A stretch of DNA of 64,000 nucleotides, taken from Tipula vernalis. Taxonomy: Eukaryota; Arthropoda; Insecta; Diptera; Tipulidae. Each line of letters begins with the position of its first letter. Position 1 is the stretch's first letter. A program made the position numbers and the translations under genes. The DNA lies in NCBI GenBank assembly GCA_958295665.1, contig OY282559.1, positions 257,554,245 through 257,618,244 on the forward strand, written 5' to 3'. Of the stretch, positions 11,657 to 22,680 are shown piece after piece. The notes below the pieces were generated by a model. That model was not told the origin of the DNA. It did no database searches and saw only the letters and a program-made list of their open reading frames with translations.

Positions 11657-11904
11657 CCCTATTATCGAATTCCACATCCATTTTCGACATGTGGACATCA
11701 GTCAAAATTCATAAAAATGGAATTTTTTTGGTACTAAGAGAATATTTCCGAATGGATATAAGCAGGTGGAAGAAATTCTCCATATAGGAAAATGGCTATG
11801 TATCAAGTGTTTTATATACCAATTAAAATTTCCGAACGTTTTGATGAATTTTGACAGATGTCTGCATATGGAAAATGGATGTGGTGTTTTGGATCATAAT
11901 ATGC
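11657..11904. mobile_element. MITE with 41-bp subterminal inverted arms
   Basis: Arms at 11672-11712 and 11844-11884 are near-perfect reverse complements (both start CCACATCCATTTTC and run to GTCAAAATTCAT), enclosing about 130 bases. Weaker complementarity continues outward to about 11657 and 11904 (CCTATTATCG / ATATTATGATCC). No coding capacity. The target duplication was not resolved, so the superfamily is unknown. The plus ORF at 11766-11972 that crosses it is incidental. Confidence 0.75.
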
Positions 11905-12038
11905 CGAATTTTGGTTCAAATTTCTGTGATATTAAGCTGTGTCTTCACGTATACGTAGAATACGTACAGTAATTCTTTGTTTTGAATCGACTTGACTTTT
12001 GTACCGGGCATATCCATTTCATCAAAATATTATTTATC

Positions 12039-12173
12039 TTAATCTTCGTCACCTTCCGACAATGATGCATCTCGATTATCGTTTTGCTTTCCACCTTTTA
12101 AAAATATTTTTGCAGCTTCTACTTTAACGTATTCCTCATCAATATCCCGATGATTTTTTATTTGGAAGAAATG
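12039..12173 (-). CDS. C-terminal exon-like frame with acidic tail
   Basis: The minus strand is open for 45 codons to a TAA at 12039. The reading includes HRDIDEEYVKVEAAKIFLKG and ends in the acidic, serine-containing LSEGDED, a typical eukaryotic C-terminus. It is too short to appear in a long-ORF scan. I do not recognise it. The composition is protein-like in an otherwise AT-rich tract, and it lies on the same strand as the flanking exon-like frames, so all three may derive from one gene or one gene-carrying element. Confidence 0.4.
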   Translation of the reverse strand, partial: HFFQIKNHRDIDEEYVKVEAAKIFLKGGKQNDNRDASLSEGDED

Positions 12174-12645
12174 TCATACAACCATATGACATTTGAATTT
12201 GACATCCATCAAAATTTGTAAACCAAAATGAAGTTTGCCACAATTAGGGTTGTACAAAAACTAACAAAATTTCAAATTTCCCTTTGCTCCCGATAGCAGC
12301 TCCGGATAGCAGCTCCAGATAAATAGGTAGAGCTAAATATTTTTTTATGTATTTTTAGTTAAAAAGTTGAATTAAAAATTATAGATTAGTTTTAAATAAA
12401 TTAGTTATATGTATAAATAGCTTGTCAAACATTAGTTTTATAACAGAAAATTAGCTGCTCCGGATACCAGCTATCTAAAAAAACACGCTAATGGTAATAT
12501 ATATTAAACCAATATTTATCGTTAGTCATATAATTACCCACTTCTACGTCACCATTATTACCATCAATATTATAAATACTCGTATTATCGTTATTATTAT
12601 TTTTATTATTACTGTCATTATTATTAATACATTTTTCGGAATTTA
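12174..12645. repeat. Short-repeat region including (ATT)n-like tract
   Basis: No gene is visible. Two close repeats of GCAGCTCC occur near 12297-12313, and 12525-12640 is dominated by imperfect TTATTA/ATT triplet repeats. Confidence 0.5.
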
Positions 12646-12898
12646 CTAAACTGGAGACTGTATGCGACGGGTTCGTTTAAAAAATTGGCGATAAATATCC
12701 GGATTCACAAATTCTTTAACCTGTACACCCACTGGCCACATATTTCCGTCCAACAATCTGTCCACCATGTTTGCTGAAGTATTCACTTTAAATGAAACAT
12801 TCTCCATTTCAACCCGATGCTTTAGTTTAAGGCAACGAAAATCGTGAATATCAAATTTACCCTTGATATACTCCATAATTTTCAGCGAAGGCGGGAAT
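12646..12898 (-). CDS. Exon-like frame resembling a retroelement ORF1/Gag-like domain
   Basis: After a minus-strand acceptor (AAATGTTAG at 12899) the frame is open for 84 codons to a stop at 12646, reading FPPSLKIMEYIKGKFDIHDF near the start and LLDGNMWPVGVQVKEFVN near the end. The pattern FKxxx...LLxxxxWPxGVxVREF is, from memory, common in nucleic-acid-binding ORF1/Gag-like proteins of insect retroelements. The match is from recollection only. The alternative is a host exon. Neighbouring same-strand frames lie at 12039 and 11333. Confidence 0.45.
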
Positions 12899-15400
12899 CT
12901 AACATTTAAAATAATTAGTAATTGCTATAATAATTTTAATTGCATATGTTGGTGCGATTGCATGTCGACAAATGATGTGAAAATTAAGAAAGTCGTTTAA
13001 TTTAAGAAAATTTACAAAATTTGTTTAAAACTGTCTAAGATGATTTCGACTACTATTATTTTACATAACAATAATTGGTAATAATTAAAAAAATGAAATA
13101 TCAACTATAGTTAAATTAGATAATTGTAAGTTATTATTGTTTTGTTTGTGTTTTGGAAGATTTTCTGTGTTATGTTGTTTTCTTCAGTTGTTTGTTTCAG
13201 TGTTTCATCTGTTTTGATCATCAACACGAATAACATTTTCAAAGTTTCAAATTTCTAATTATATAGTTGAAATGGAAGAAATGGATTATTTGTATTCGTA
13301 ACTACAATTCTCCTTCTTGTCATAAACACAAGGTGAACAAATAATAAATAAGAATCACCATATTCTCATTTAGTAAAAATTATTTACATACATAACAACT
13401 TTTCTTTCACTTAAAGTATATTCTCCGCCAAAATATAATATTTTTACGCCATGAAGCAATAAAATAAACAAAACCCAAAAGTCCGGTACACCTAATAAAA
13501 AAAACTGTGTAGAAAAAAGCATTTTAGGATACTAAATTATGTTTAAAAGTTTTTTGTATGCTTGTTTATTTTCGTTCAAGATGTTTTACATGCCATTCTA
13601 ATAAATTCATCAAACCATCTGTCTAAATGGCATTTTACGCAGGCACTTTTCTATAAGTATGTAGGTACGGTACACTACGTAAGCAATAAAAAATTCGTTA
13701 ATTTATTCGCAATTCACTTTATGAAAAAAGCGATAAAATTAAAACGCAGGGAACATACTAAACCTTTAAATAATATATGCACAGAGTTGTACATAAGTGC
13801 CCGTACAGACAACAATTTTAAGAAGTATGTAACATGGTATATGTACTATACAGAATGTACGTAGCTTATACCCAGCAGCAGTCAATTTTTTATTTTTTAT
13901 TTTTTTTAAACAGATCAACAAAAATTTTTTGTTGTCAAAATTATTGTTTTATAGTAAAAAATAAGAAAAAAAAATAGCAAACAAATATAAATAAATATAA
14001 GCGAACGTGCTTAGAAACCAAAATATTTAACTTTCTACAAGACAAAAAAAACAGATATGTTATGATCATGGCGGTGAATCTTTTTTGTTTTTATTTACCA
14101 AATCTAACCTAACTCATTTGGGTTGTTTTCTATAGAAACGAAATAAAAACACAAAACAACCATCACCCAAAACTTTTTTATTTTTAGGGATTTTTTTTTT
14201 TGGCTCCCAACGATTCCTTTTTGATTGTTGAATCTATCATGGGAATGAGTTTCATTTAGATTATTTAAAATTGAACAATCAATTCGGACAAAAATTTTCT
14301 TTGTACTTTAAAAATAAAAACAAAAAACTGTTAAAATTCGTAAATAATTCAGCCTTTTGAAGTTAAACCGATTTGTGTGTGAAGCTTTTTCGTTTTTTTT
14401 TTCTTGCTAGTTTGGACTTTGGAGATACATATATGATTGTATATAGAGTACGATGGTGTGCTGAATTTGGTTCAAAAAAAAAAAAAAGTTACCCTTTAAA
14501 AAATTGATAAAGGTTTTATATTTTTTTGACATTTGGTTGAAGTTCTGGTTTATTTTTAGCACCCACGTATCAGGCTACAAAAAAACAAAACTTAATAAAT
14601 AATAAACAAACCTGATCTTTGTGCGATTTTATTTCCATGTATTTTTATTTTTACCCTTAATTGATTTACTATAACATTGAACTGGGAAGAAATAAAGTTT
14701 TACATTTAATCTTTTATTTATTCATACGTTGCTTGAAGTAAAAATGATAAACAAATTATTTTAGAGCAGAGAATGGCAAATTATTGAAAATTGCAATATT
14801 GATTTTGATAAAATATAACCTACACAGGGGAGAGCCTTGTACGCCAAACTTAGAGATCGCAGACTCGTTGAACAGACATCATTTGTCTAGAGGCTTGATT
14901 TCAAATCCAAATCCAGATATGATCGGATTTCATAATGTATTTTGTAGCAAAATTTTCTAAATCTGAAGATTAAGCAATAAAATAAGACTGTTTAGCATCA
15001 GAGGAAAATGCATCACTTCCAAAACGCATTATAATATTGGTTAGTGGTAATCGTTCATAGCAAAATCCTAGATTAAGAATCCCCTAAGCTATACGAAACA
15101 ATATTAACTAACCCTATATTGGAATTGTGACATAACTCTGATGGTTCACAAAATTTTAAGGATTCCATTTAAGCAAAATCACATCCAGGTGTAAAATTAA
15201 ATTTGCCAAATTAGCAATTTTAATCACCAATGCATAGAATGTGGTGAAGGACTTCTATGCCATTATGCATCATCGATTTATGTTTCACGTTAATGTTGAT
15301 TCTATCGAGAATAAAGCTTTGGAATTACTGAGCTTTGTAAAATTCAGCGTCATTCAGTTCCCTCTTTTATGCTTTGTTTCGAAGTAACATGGAATATATA
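12899..15400. other. Long non-coding AT-rich stretch
   Basis: I find no supported gene in these 2.5 kb. The longest frame (13562-13864, plus, 100 codons) has no recognisable motif and unremarkable composition; I do not annotate it. A and T homopolymers are frequent (for example 14186-14201 and 14475-14487). Confidence 0.55.
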
Positions 15401-15691
15401 TGGGTGACCCATTTTAATCGACGGATCCGAATATCCCCTAAAATACGCCAGCTACAAATAAAATTGTTAAAATAGAAATTTTTAATGACAATGGCGGTAA
15501 TTTACCTGTACTAATATCAATTAGTACAAGGTAATGTTTTTAAATGGAAACTCCTATTTTTGACACCGGTTACGAAATTTTTCAATGACCTCCGAAGGCC
15601 ACCTGAAGGAATATATTTTAGCTGTAAACCATTTTTTGTAGCTGGCATATTTTAGGAGATATTTGGATCCGTCGATTAAAATGGGTCACGC
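15401..15691. mobile_element. Tc1/mariner-type MITE with ~55-bp terminal inverted repeats
   Basis: The ends are long inverted repeats: the left starts TGGGTGACCCATTTTAATCG and the right, read backwards, GCGTGACCCATTTTAATCG. Complementarity continues through GACGGATCC, AATATC, CTAAAATA and GCCAGCTACAAA. TA flanks both ends (15399-15400 and 15692-15693), the target duplication of Tc1/mariner elements. The 290-bp body has no coding capacity, so it would need a transposase in trans. Confidence 0.88.
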
Positions 15692-16085
15692 TATATATTA
15701 CATATTGATCAAATTGAAAGAGTTCTAATAAATGTTTATGTTCATTTTTTGTTAACTTTTTTAAGTTTTTTTATTTTAATAAAAACAAATTTATTTATTT
15801 GGTTTCAAACTTATTTAGGTTTATTCTTCAAATTTCCGACGTTTCCAATAACGTCTTCCAAAAATCATTCAAGCCTAAATTTATGATACCTTTAATTTTT
15901 GTTTAAATTTAAAACTAAAGATGAATCCACACTTGTATACAAAGACACCACATCTAATAGTAGACTAACTCATGTTAGGGGTTTTCATTGCGTTATGGGT
16001 TATTTTTTCTGCGAAGGCAGCAGTGTACATGTGATTACGATACTTACTAAATTTTGCATTCTGAATTGATTTTTAGATGAAGCTC
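15692..16085. other. Non-coding flank
   Basis: No gene or element was identified. The flank contains short direct repeats around ACGTTTCCAATAACGTC and runs into the satellite array. Confidence 0.45.
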
Positions 16086-16775
16086 TTTAATATGGCCAAG
16101 TAGGATGGAGCTTGGTTACTTCTTAACCGATCATGCTGAAAGTCGACATGTACGATGGAATTTGGATTCTAAAATTATTTTGAAGTAGAGGACATGTGTA
16201 TGTTTATATGAAATTTCGGAATATGGCCTAATAGGATTGAACTTGCTCATTTCTTAACAGATTATGATAACATTCGACAAGTACGATGGAAATGTAATTC
16301 TAAAATGATTCTAGGTGAAGTTCTGGAATATGACCAATTATGATGGATTTTTGGATGATGTTCAGGAAAATGGCCAAGTAGGAGAGAACATGGTTATTTC
16401 TGAAACGACTATAATCAAAATCAAATTTGACATGTTCAATGGAAATGGGATTCTATAATGATTTTTAGGTGATGTTCTGGAATATGACCAATGAAGGAAC
16501 TCAGTTATTTCTTAACCATTTATAGTGAAATTCGACATGTACGGTCTAAATGGGATCGTAAAATTATTTTTAGATAACGTTCTGAAATATGGCCAAGTAG
16601 AAAGGAACTTGCCCATATATATATTTATAAGAGGCTCTGGAATATAGCCTATTAAGGAGGAACTCGGTTATTTCTCACCCGATTATGGTGAAATTCGACA
16701 TATACGATGGAAATGGAATTCTAAAATGATATTTCGAAGTTGCTCTGGAATATGGCCAATTAGAAAGGAACAGTC
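16086..16775. repeat. ~108-bp satellite array, left part
   Basis: Degenerate head-to-tail units repeat the same phrases in the same order: ATTCGACATGTACGATGGAA, ATTCTAAAATGATTTT, TTCTGGAATATGGCCAA, AGGAAGGAAC and GTTATTTCTCAACCGATTAT. A full unit is about 108 bp; some are compressed or partly duplicated. The array is broken by a Jockey element at 16776 and resumes at 19034. Units differ by many substitutions, so it is an old, non-homogenised satellite. Confidence 0.9.
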
Positions 16776-19033
16776 CCTGGATTATTTATCTGCCGGTAAC
16801 CCAACTTATTGACCACGGATAGAAAATCCTGATTTAATTGACTTTTGTATAATTAAGGGCATTCCACGTACATATTCTAAGGCCACCGATTGCTGATCAC
16901 TCGCCGGTAATAGTAACAGTGAGTACTGATGTCTTAAGGAACGAAATGCCGAACCGGCTTACAAACAAGCAAACTAATTGGGATCAATATAGGAGGCTAG
17001 TCGAACAAAATTGTCTACTTAATATTCCTCTGATCACACCAGCTGATATTGATGCGGCGGCAGAAAATCTAAAACATGTCATGACAATATCCGCTGAAAG
17101 GGCTACACAGCAGTTTTGAAAAAGTTAATAAACTATCACGTAATATACAGGAACTAATCCACAAAAAGCGACATATTCGTCGTCAATGGCAGCAAACAAA
17201 ATCACCGTTATTGAAATAGAAATTGAATCGAGCTATTAAGGCCCTAAGATTTAGCGCATAAAGTACTATTTAAGTGATCTCTCGGCAACCGAGAGGACAG
17301 ATTATTCCTTGTGGAAGGCAACAAAAAACTTTACAAGGCCAACAAATTCGAAACCACCAATTAAACTACCAACTGGAAATTGGGCGAGAAGTGATGAAGA
17401 AAAAGCCAATGCTTTTGCTGCTCATCTAACAACAGTATTCGTGCCACACGAAGAAGATAATTATTTCGTGCCACCCCAGCAAATGGATGATGGTTTCCTA
17501 CAAACCTATAAAGTATAATTGGAAGACAGTTAAGAATACAATTAAAACTTGCATAAGCCCGAAAAAGGAACCAGGGCATGATCTCACTACCGGAAAAATG
17601 ATAAGGGATTTGCCAGATAAATGCATAAAACTAATAAAATTTGTATTCAACGCGATCATGCGAGCCAGTTATATTCCTCAAAAATGGAAGATACCTTTGA
17701 TCACAATGATACATAAGCCAGGGAAAAATGAAACGCAAATCTCATCATATCGTCCAATAAGCATGCTGCCCATAATCTCAAAGCTATTTGAAAAAATGTT
17801 ACTAACGAAATTGAAACCAATATTAGAAGAACGGCGCATTATTCCAGACTACAGAGCAAGTACACAGAATTATAAATGCAATCAAAATCACTTTCGAGGA
17901 CAAGAAATATTGTTCTGCTGCCTTTTTGGATATCGCACAAGCTTTTGATAAAGTTTGGCACGATGGACTAATTTACAAAATTAAAAAGCTTCTACCGAAA
18001 AAATTTCACTCAGTTTTGGAAAATATCTTCTTCAAAGCCAACACATGGTCAAACAAAACAGTGCAACTACTTGCTTAAATTATATTAATGCAGGTGTCCC
18101 GCAAGGTAGCGTTCTAGGACCAATATTATACTGGTTATAGCTGATATACCTGTAACCAAAAAAGTATTAATGTCAACATTTGCCGATGACACGGCCATCC
18201 TGGTGTCTCGTACTAATCCTGAAATTGCATCAAAGGAATTACCGAATCATTTAAACAAGGTCGCGGACTGGCTCAAGGCATGGCGAATAAAACTGAACGA
18301 AAACAAATCAACTCACGTCACATTCACGCTAAACAAACGCACCTGCCCACCAGTGAAATTAAACGATAAAAATCTTCCTCAACAAACGAAGGTAAAATAC
18401 TTAGGTTTGCATCTGGATAGTAGGTTAACGTGGAAAAATCATATTGAAACAAAGCGCAATCAAATAAATATAACATTTTCCAAAATGTATTAGCTGATTG
18501 GAAGAAAATCTCAGTTGTCATTAGCCAATAAAGTTTTACTGTAAAGCGATAATCAAACTCATATGGACATATGGTATTCTGTTATGCGAGAACTCATGCA
18601 ACGAACCCAAGCGAAAATTTTTCGCAGTATTACCAATGCTCCTTGGTACATTCGAAATAGTAATTTACATCACGACCTTGGGATTAAAACCGTTAAAGAA
18701 ACATTTAAAGAATTATGTTCGAAATATTACTCAAAACTAGAAGCACATCCCAACGAATTGGCCAGGGAGATACTAAAACAGCCGCGATTTAGACGTCTGA
18801 GAAGAACAGATCCACTCGAACTGTTGAACATGTGACCCTGTAAATTTAATTCGATATATACATATAAGTATAGTCTAAATTAATTAAATTGTGAGCCTTA
18901 ACAATAAGTATTAACATTGGTTAAGACTTAAAATATGTAATAATTTTAGCTTAAGATTTGATTACTTCTTGTTAGTTTCTTATGTTGAAAAATTCAAGAA
19001 TAAAGCCATTGGCAACATTTAAAAAAAAAAAAG
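16776..19033 (+). mobile_element. Jockey-clade LINE, 5'-truncated and decayed
   Basis: The plus strand encodes ORF2 in broken frames. First comes the end of the endonuclease (SSGNPTYWP, NPDLIDFCIIKGIPRTYSKA). The RT begins in 17309-17948 (PGHDLTTGKMIRDLP, SSYRPISMLPIISKLFEKML) and continues with FDKVWHDGL near 17945, AGVPQGSVLGPILY near 18093 and FADDTAIL at 18179. The thumb (KYLGLHLDSRLTWKNHI) and C-terminal segment (18563-18835, NAPWYIRNSNLHHDLGIK) follow. An A tail closes it at about 19021-19032. Stops and shifts throughout abolish function. It is inserted in the satellite array, with matching units on both sides. Related to the fragment at 4150-4835. Confidence 0.9.
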
Positions 19034-19870
19034 TTCTCAACCGATTCTGGTGAAATGGGATTCTCAAATGATATTTTGGAAAAATTCTGGAATTTGGCCT
19101 ATTAAGAAGGAACTCGGTTAGTTTAAAACCGATTATGGTGAAATTCGACATGTACGATGAAAATGGGATGCTAATTGATGTGTAGAACAAATTCTGGAAT
19201 TAAACCAATTAGGAAGGAATATACGATGGAAATGGGATTCTTAAATTATATTTAGGAGAAGTTCTGGAATATGGTCTATTAAAAAAGAACTTGGTTAGTC
19301 CTCAACCGATTATGGTGAAATTCGATATGCACGATGGAAATGGGATTCTAAAGTGATTTTTAGATGATGTTCTGAAATATGGCCAATTAGGAAGGAACTA
19401 TGTTATTTCTCAACCAAATTCTAAAATGATTGTTAGATGAAGTTTTAGGCCAATTAAGAAGAAGTTTGAGGCCAGTTAAGAAATAACCGAGTTCCTTCCT
19501 AATTGGCCATATTCCAAAGTTTCTTCGAAATATCATTTTAGAATCCCATTTTTATTGCGCCACCTCGAATTTCATCAAAATCGGTTAAGAAATAGGAAAG
19601 TTCCATCCTACTTGGCCATATTTCAGGATAGGATCCCATTTTCAATGTACTTGTCGAATATCATAATACTCGGTTAAAAAGTTGCCGAATTCCTTCCTAA
19701 TTGATCATTATTCCAGAACTTCACCTAACAATCATTTTAGAATTTCACTTCCATCGTACATATCAAATTTCATCATGATCGGTTAAGAAATAACCAAGTT
19801 CCATCCTAAGTGGCAAAGTTCCAGAATCTCATCTAAAAATCGGTTTAGAATCCCACATTTAGTCATACTG
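19034..19870. repeat. ~108-bp satellite array, right part, with orientation switch
   Basis: Units continue in the same orientation as the left part until about 19470, with the phrases TTCGACATGTACGATGAAAA and ATATGGCCAATTAGGAAGGA. From about 19485 the same phrases appear as reverse complements (AGTTCCTTCCTAATTGGCCA, CATTTTAGAATCCCATTT, ATCGGTTAAGAAATA) to about 19860. The array is therefore head-to-head around 19470-19485. Confidence 0.9.
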
Positions 19871-20011
19871 TCAAAACACACAACAATCCATTCAAATGGA
19901 TCCATTCAGTATGGCTTTCCACAATAAATAACTCAAAACGCAATGAAAAGCTATTGTCAGTTTCATAAATTCGCTTTATTTTCATATAAACATATCTTTA
20001 TATGACGTCAA

Positions 20012-20279
20012 ACATATCGCACATGACATAGAAAAATTACACAACTCAAAAAATTGAGTTTTTGTGATCGATTCCATAACCTGACATAGTGGCGTTTTCA
20101 TATTTATTTTCAAAGCTGGGGACTGCTTAATTTTCCAACCTTCCTTTTTTTGACGCCCATAGAGAAAGTGTAGTAAAGTAGTGTAGTAAAATCGAAATTA
20201 ACATTTTTTCTTTTGTTCTCCTGTGAAATCAATGTGAAATTTTGAGTTGTGTCACTATTCTTTGTCACGTGCGATATGT
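20012..20279. mobile_element. MITE with ~35-bp imperfect inverted ends
   Basis: The left end starts ACATATCGCACATGACATAG; the right end read backwards starts ACATATCGCACGTGACAAAG. Both continue to ACACAACTCAA. The 268-bp body has no ORF. No convincing target duplication was found, so the superfamily is not assigned. Confidence 0.75.
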
Positions 20280-20320
20280 ATATTTCTTTGTTAGCTCCGA
20301 ATATGTAAACAAATGACTAC

Positions 20321-20823
<503 letters not shown>

Positions 20824-20834
20824 CCTCCCGGGGG
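20824..20834 (-). other. Polypurine tract (plus-strand primer)
   Basis: In element orientation CCCGGGAGG abuts the AGTTAC start of the 3' LTR. The last purines (GGGAGG) are in the position expected for the plus-strand primer of LTR retroelements. It is short compared with many retroviral tracts. Confidence 0.65.
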
Positions 20835-20904
20835 TATTGGAAGGGCGTCCTCGTCCTTTGTTCTAATCCCTAATTTTATCAGTAGATTTGGGTATGTTGT
20901 GTCT

Positions 20905-22416
20905 TCATTCTGTTTGGATATTTCCGGTTTTCGTTCTTGTGTGTTTTTTTTTCACCGATTTCTCCATGTGTTGTCTAACATTGATGTAAATACAAAGTGT
21001 TATTAACCCAAACGATGAGATAGATACACCTCCTGACAAAGACCATATCCAGAATTTGTGGTTCTCTTGTTGTAGGTTCTTATGTGTTAGCCGTTTTCTG
21101 TTTTGTATGTTTTGTTGTTCAATCAAATCTATATCCACAGATTTGATCAGTTTGCGTGTAATTTCGAGGTTATGAAGAGCACCCTGTATTTCTTCTGTTT
21201 CGCTTTTTATTTCGAAGGATTGGAACTTCTTATTTTTTACTATTAAGGTGCAGTTATGGAATGTTATTAAGAAATTACCCGTTATTGTGCGATTATTTGG
21301 TCCGCAATCCGATAAAAGTATTTCTTCTTTTGCGTTATCAATGAGCAATTTGTCTTCTGTGATGAACCGTACTGTAGTTTCTGATTTTGCGGTTACGTTG
21401 CAAATACTTTTAGTTCCCATTATAAGAGGTTTGATACATTCGTCCTCAAACTCTTTGATTTCCGAATATTTTTGTACAAAATTATTACGATTGATTGTTG
21501 TAAATAATTTTTGTTTCGTCTTTACGATATGCTGAGGGTATTCTTTTATTATTGTTTCATTGACTGTTAATGGAACTATCATTGCTGTTAGTGAAGTTTC
21601 CTCTTCTAGTTTTGGTGTTTCTAGAATAAAAAGTAGCGTTTCCTTGTTTACGGCTACTTTTGGTATCACGTATTGCAGTGCTTCTTCAGGTAGAGTTATG
21701 TTTACTCCTTGGCTTGTCATTAGGTCTTTTATCATCATTAATTCTTTTAGCGATATAACTTTGTTGCTTGCCAGGCCGATTTTAGTTTTGACGATAGCGT
21801 CCTGGATGTCTTCTAGTATGGTATTTATGTTATCTATATTAATGATGGCTGCTATCATTTCTATTTCACTGAGTGTTATTTTGTTCGCTGTGTTAGTGGT
21901 TGTTACAGCTTTGTTTATTGTGTCTGTTATCATCCGTATTCTTTCATCAATCTGGTTGTTTATTTGGATTTGCTGGTTGTTTTCATTTACTAGTTCCGTC
22001 ATTTTGCTCTCTATCATTCGCAAATCTATGGCATCTGGACTACCCGCCAGCCATTTCCACGCTGAGCCCAGGGCATCCCAACGTTTTTGTCTATAATGCT
22101 TTATAGGTTTAATTTGTTGTAGATTGTCGTACAACTTTCTGCACTTTTGTTTTACTATTTTATATAAATCTAATTTATCGTTCTTATCATCTAATTTATT
22201 ATAAATAAATTTGTTTATTGAATCTACTGTTTTCTGTATGTTATTTAAATTAATTGGATGAACGACTTTTATGCTACCTACTTGAATTTTACAATCATTA
22301 GTTTTTAATATTAAAATAGGGTCGTCATTTAAATTTTTTATTTCTAATTTTTGGAAATGATAAATTTTAGGAATTATTATTAATATTGCTAATTTTATTA
22401 CAAAGTACATTGTCAT
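20905..22416 (-). CDS. env: Errantivirus envelope glycoprotein (503 aa)
   Basis: Third frame, 265 bases after the pol stop, so probably expressed from a spliced RNA as in other errantiviruses. The start ATG at 22416 is followed by a hydrophobic signal segment (residues about 1-18). A furin-type site RQKR (about 107-110) separates the surface and transmembrane subunits, and it is followed by WDALGSAWKWLAGSP, in the position of the fusion peptide. Residues about 130-200 are heptad-like and rich in N, I and Q. A C-terminal membrane helix (FWIWSLSGGVSISSFGLITL, about 457-476) is followed by a basic cytoplasmic tail. Several N-x-S/T sites are present. The frame is unbroken. Env gives this lineage its potential for particle transfer between cells. 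Confidence 0.93.
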   Translation of the reverse strand: MTMYFVIKLAILIIIPKIYHFQKLEIKNLNDDPILILKTNDCKIQVGSIKVVHPINLNNIQKTVDSINKFIYNKLDDKNDKLDLYKIVKQKCRKLYDNLQQIKPIKHYRQKRWDALGSAWKWLAGSPDAIDLRMIESKMTELVNENNQQIQINNQIDERIRMITDTINKAVTTTNTANKITLSEIEMIAAIINIDNINTILEDIQDAIVKTKIGLASNKVISLKELMMIKDLMTSQGVNITLPEEALQYVIPKVAVNKETLLFILETPKLEEETSLTAMIVPLTVNETIIKEYPQHIVKTKQKLFTTINRNNFVQKYSEIKEFEDECIKPLIMGTKSICNVTAKSETTVRFITEDKLLIDNAKEEILLSDCGPNNRTITGNFLITFHNCTLIVKNKKFQSFEIKSETEEIQGALHNLEITRKLIKSVDIDLIEQQNIQNRKRLTHKNLQQENHKFWIWSLSGGVSISSFGLITLCIYINVRQHMEKSVKKKHTRTKTGNIQTE

Positions 22417-22680
22417 GGAAAATAATAGATTTGTTTATTTGTTTTACTTTAAAATTTAGAAAACTGATATAATATTCTTTTAATTTTTTTTTTTTATAAA
22501 CCCTTAGGCTTTATTACCAGTTAATTATAAAGAATGTTTAAAATACAATATTCAAGCCTAATAACTTATGTTATAATATTATTTACTATTTAGTATTTAT
22601 TTCTTCTAGTATCTAGATTTTATCTTAATGTTATATATTTTTTTTCTCTTTTTTTTTCTGAAAATGATACAAAAATAAAT

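Noticed and set aside
13562..13864. 100-codon plus ORF
   Set aside because: No motif, no splice signals and composition like surrounding AT-rich DNA.
21560..22096. 178-codon plus ORF antisense to env
   Set aside because: Antisense shadow of the intact env gene; hydrophobic composition mirrors the complement of N/I-rich heptads.
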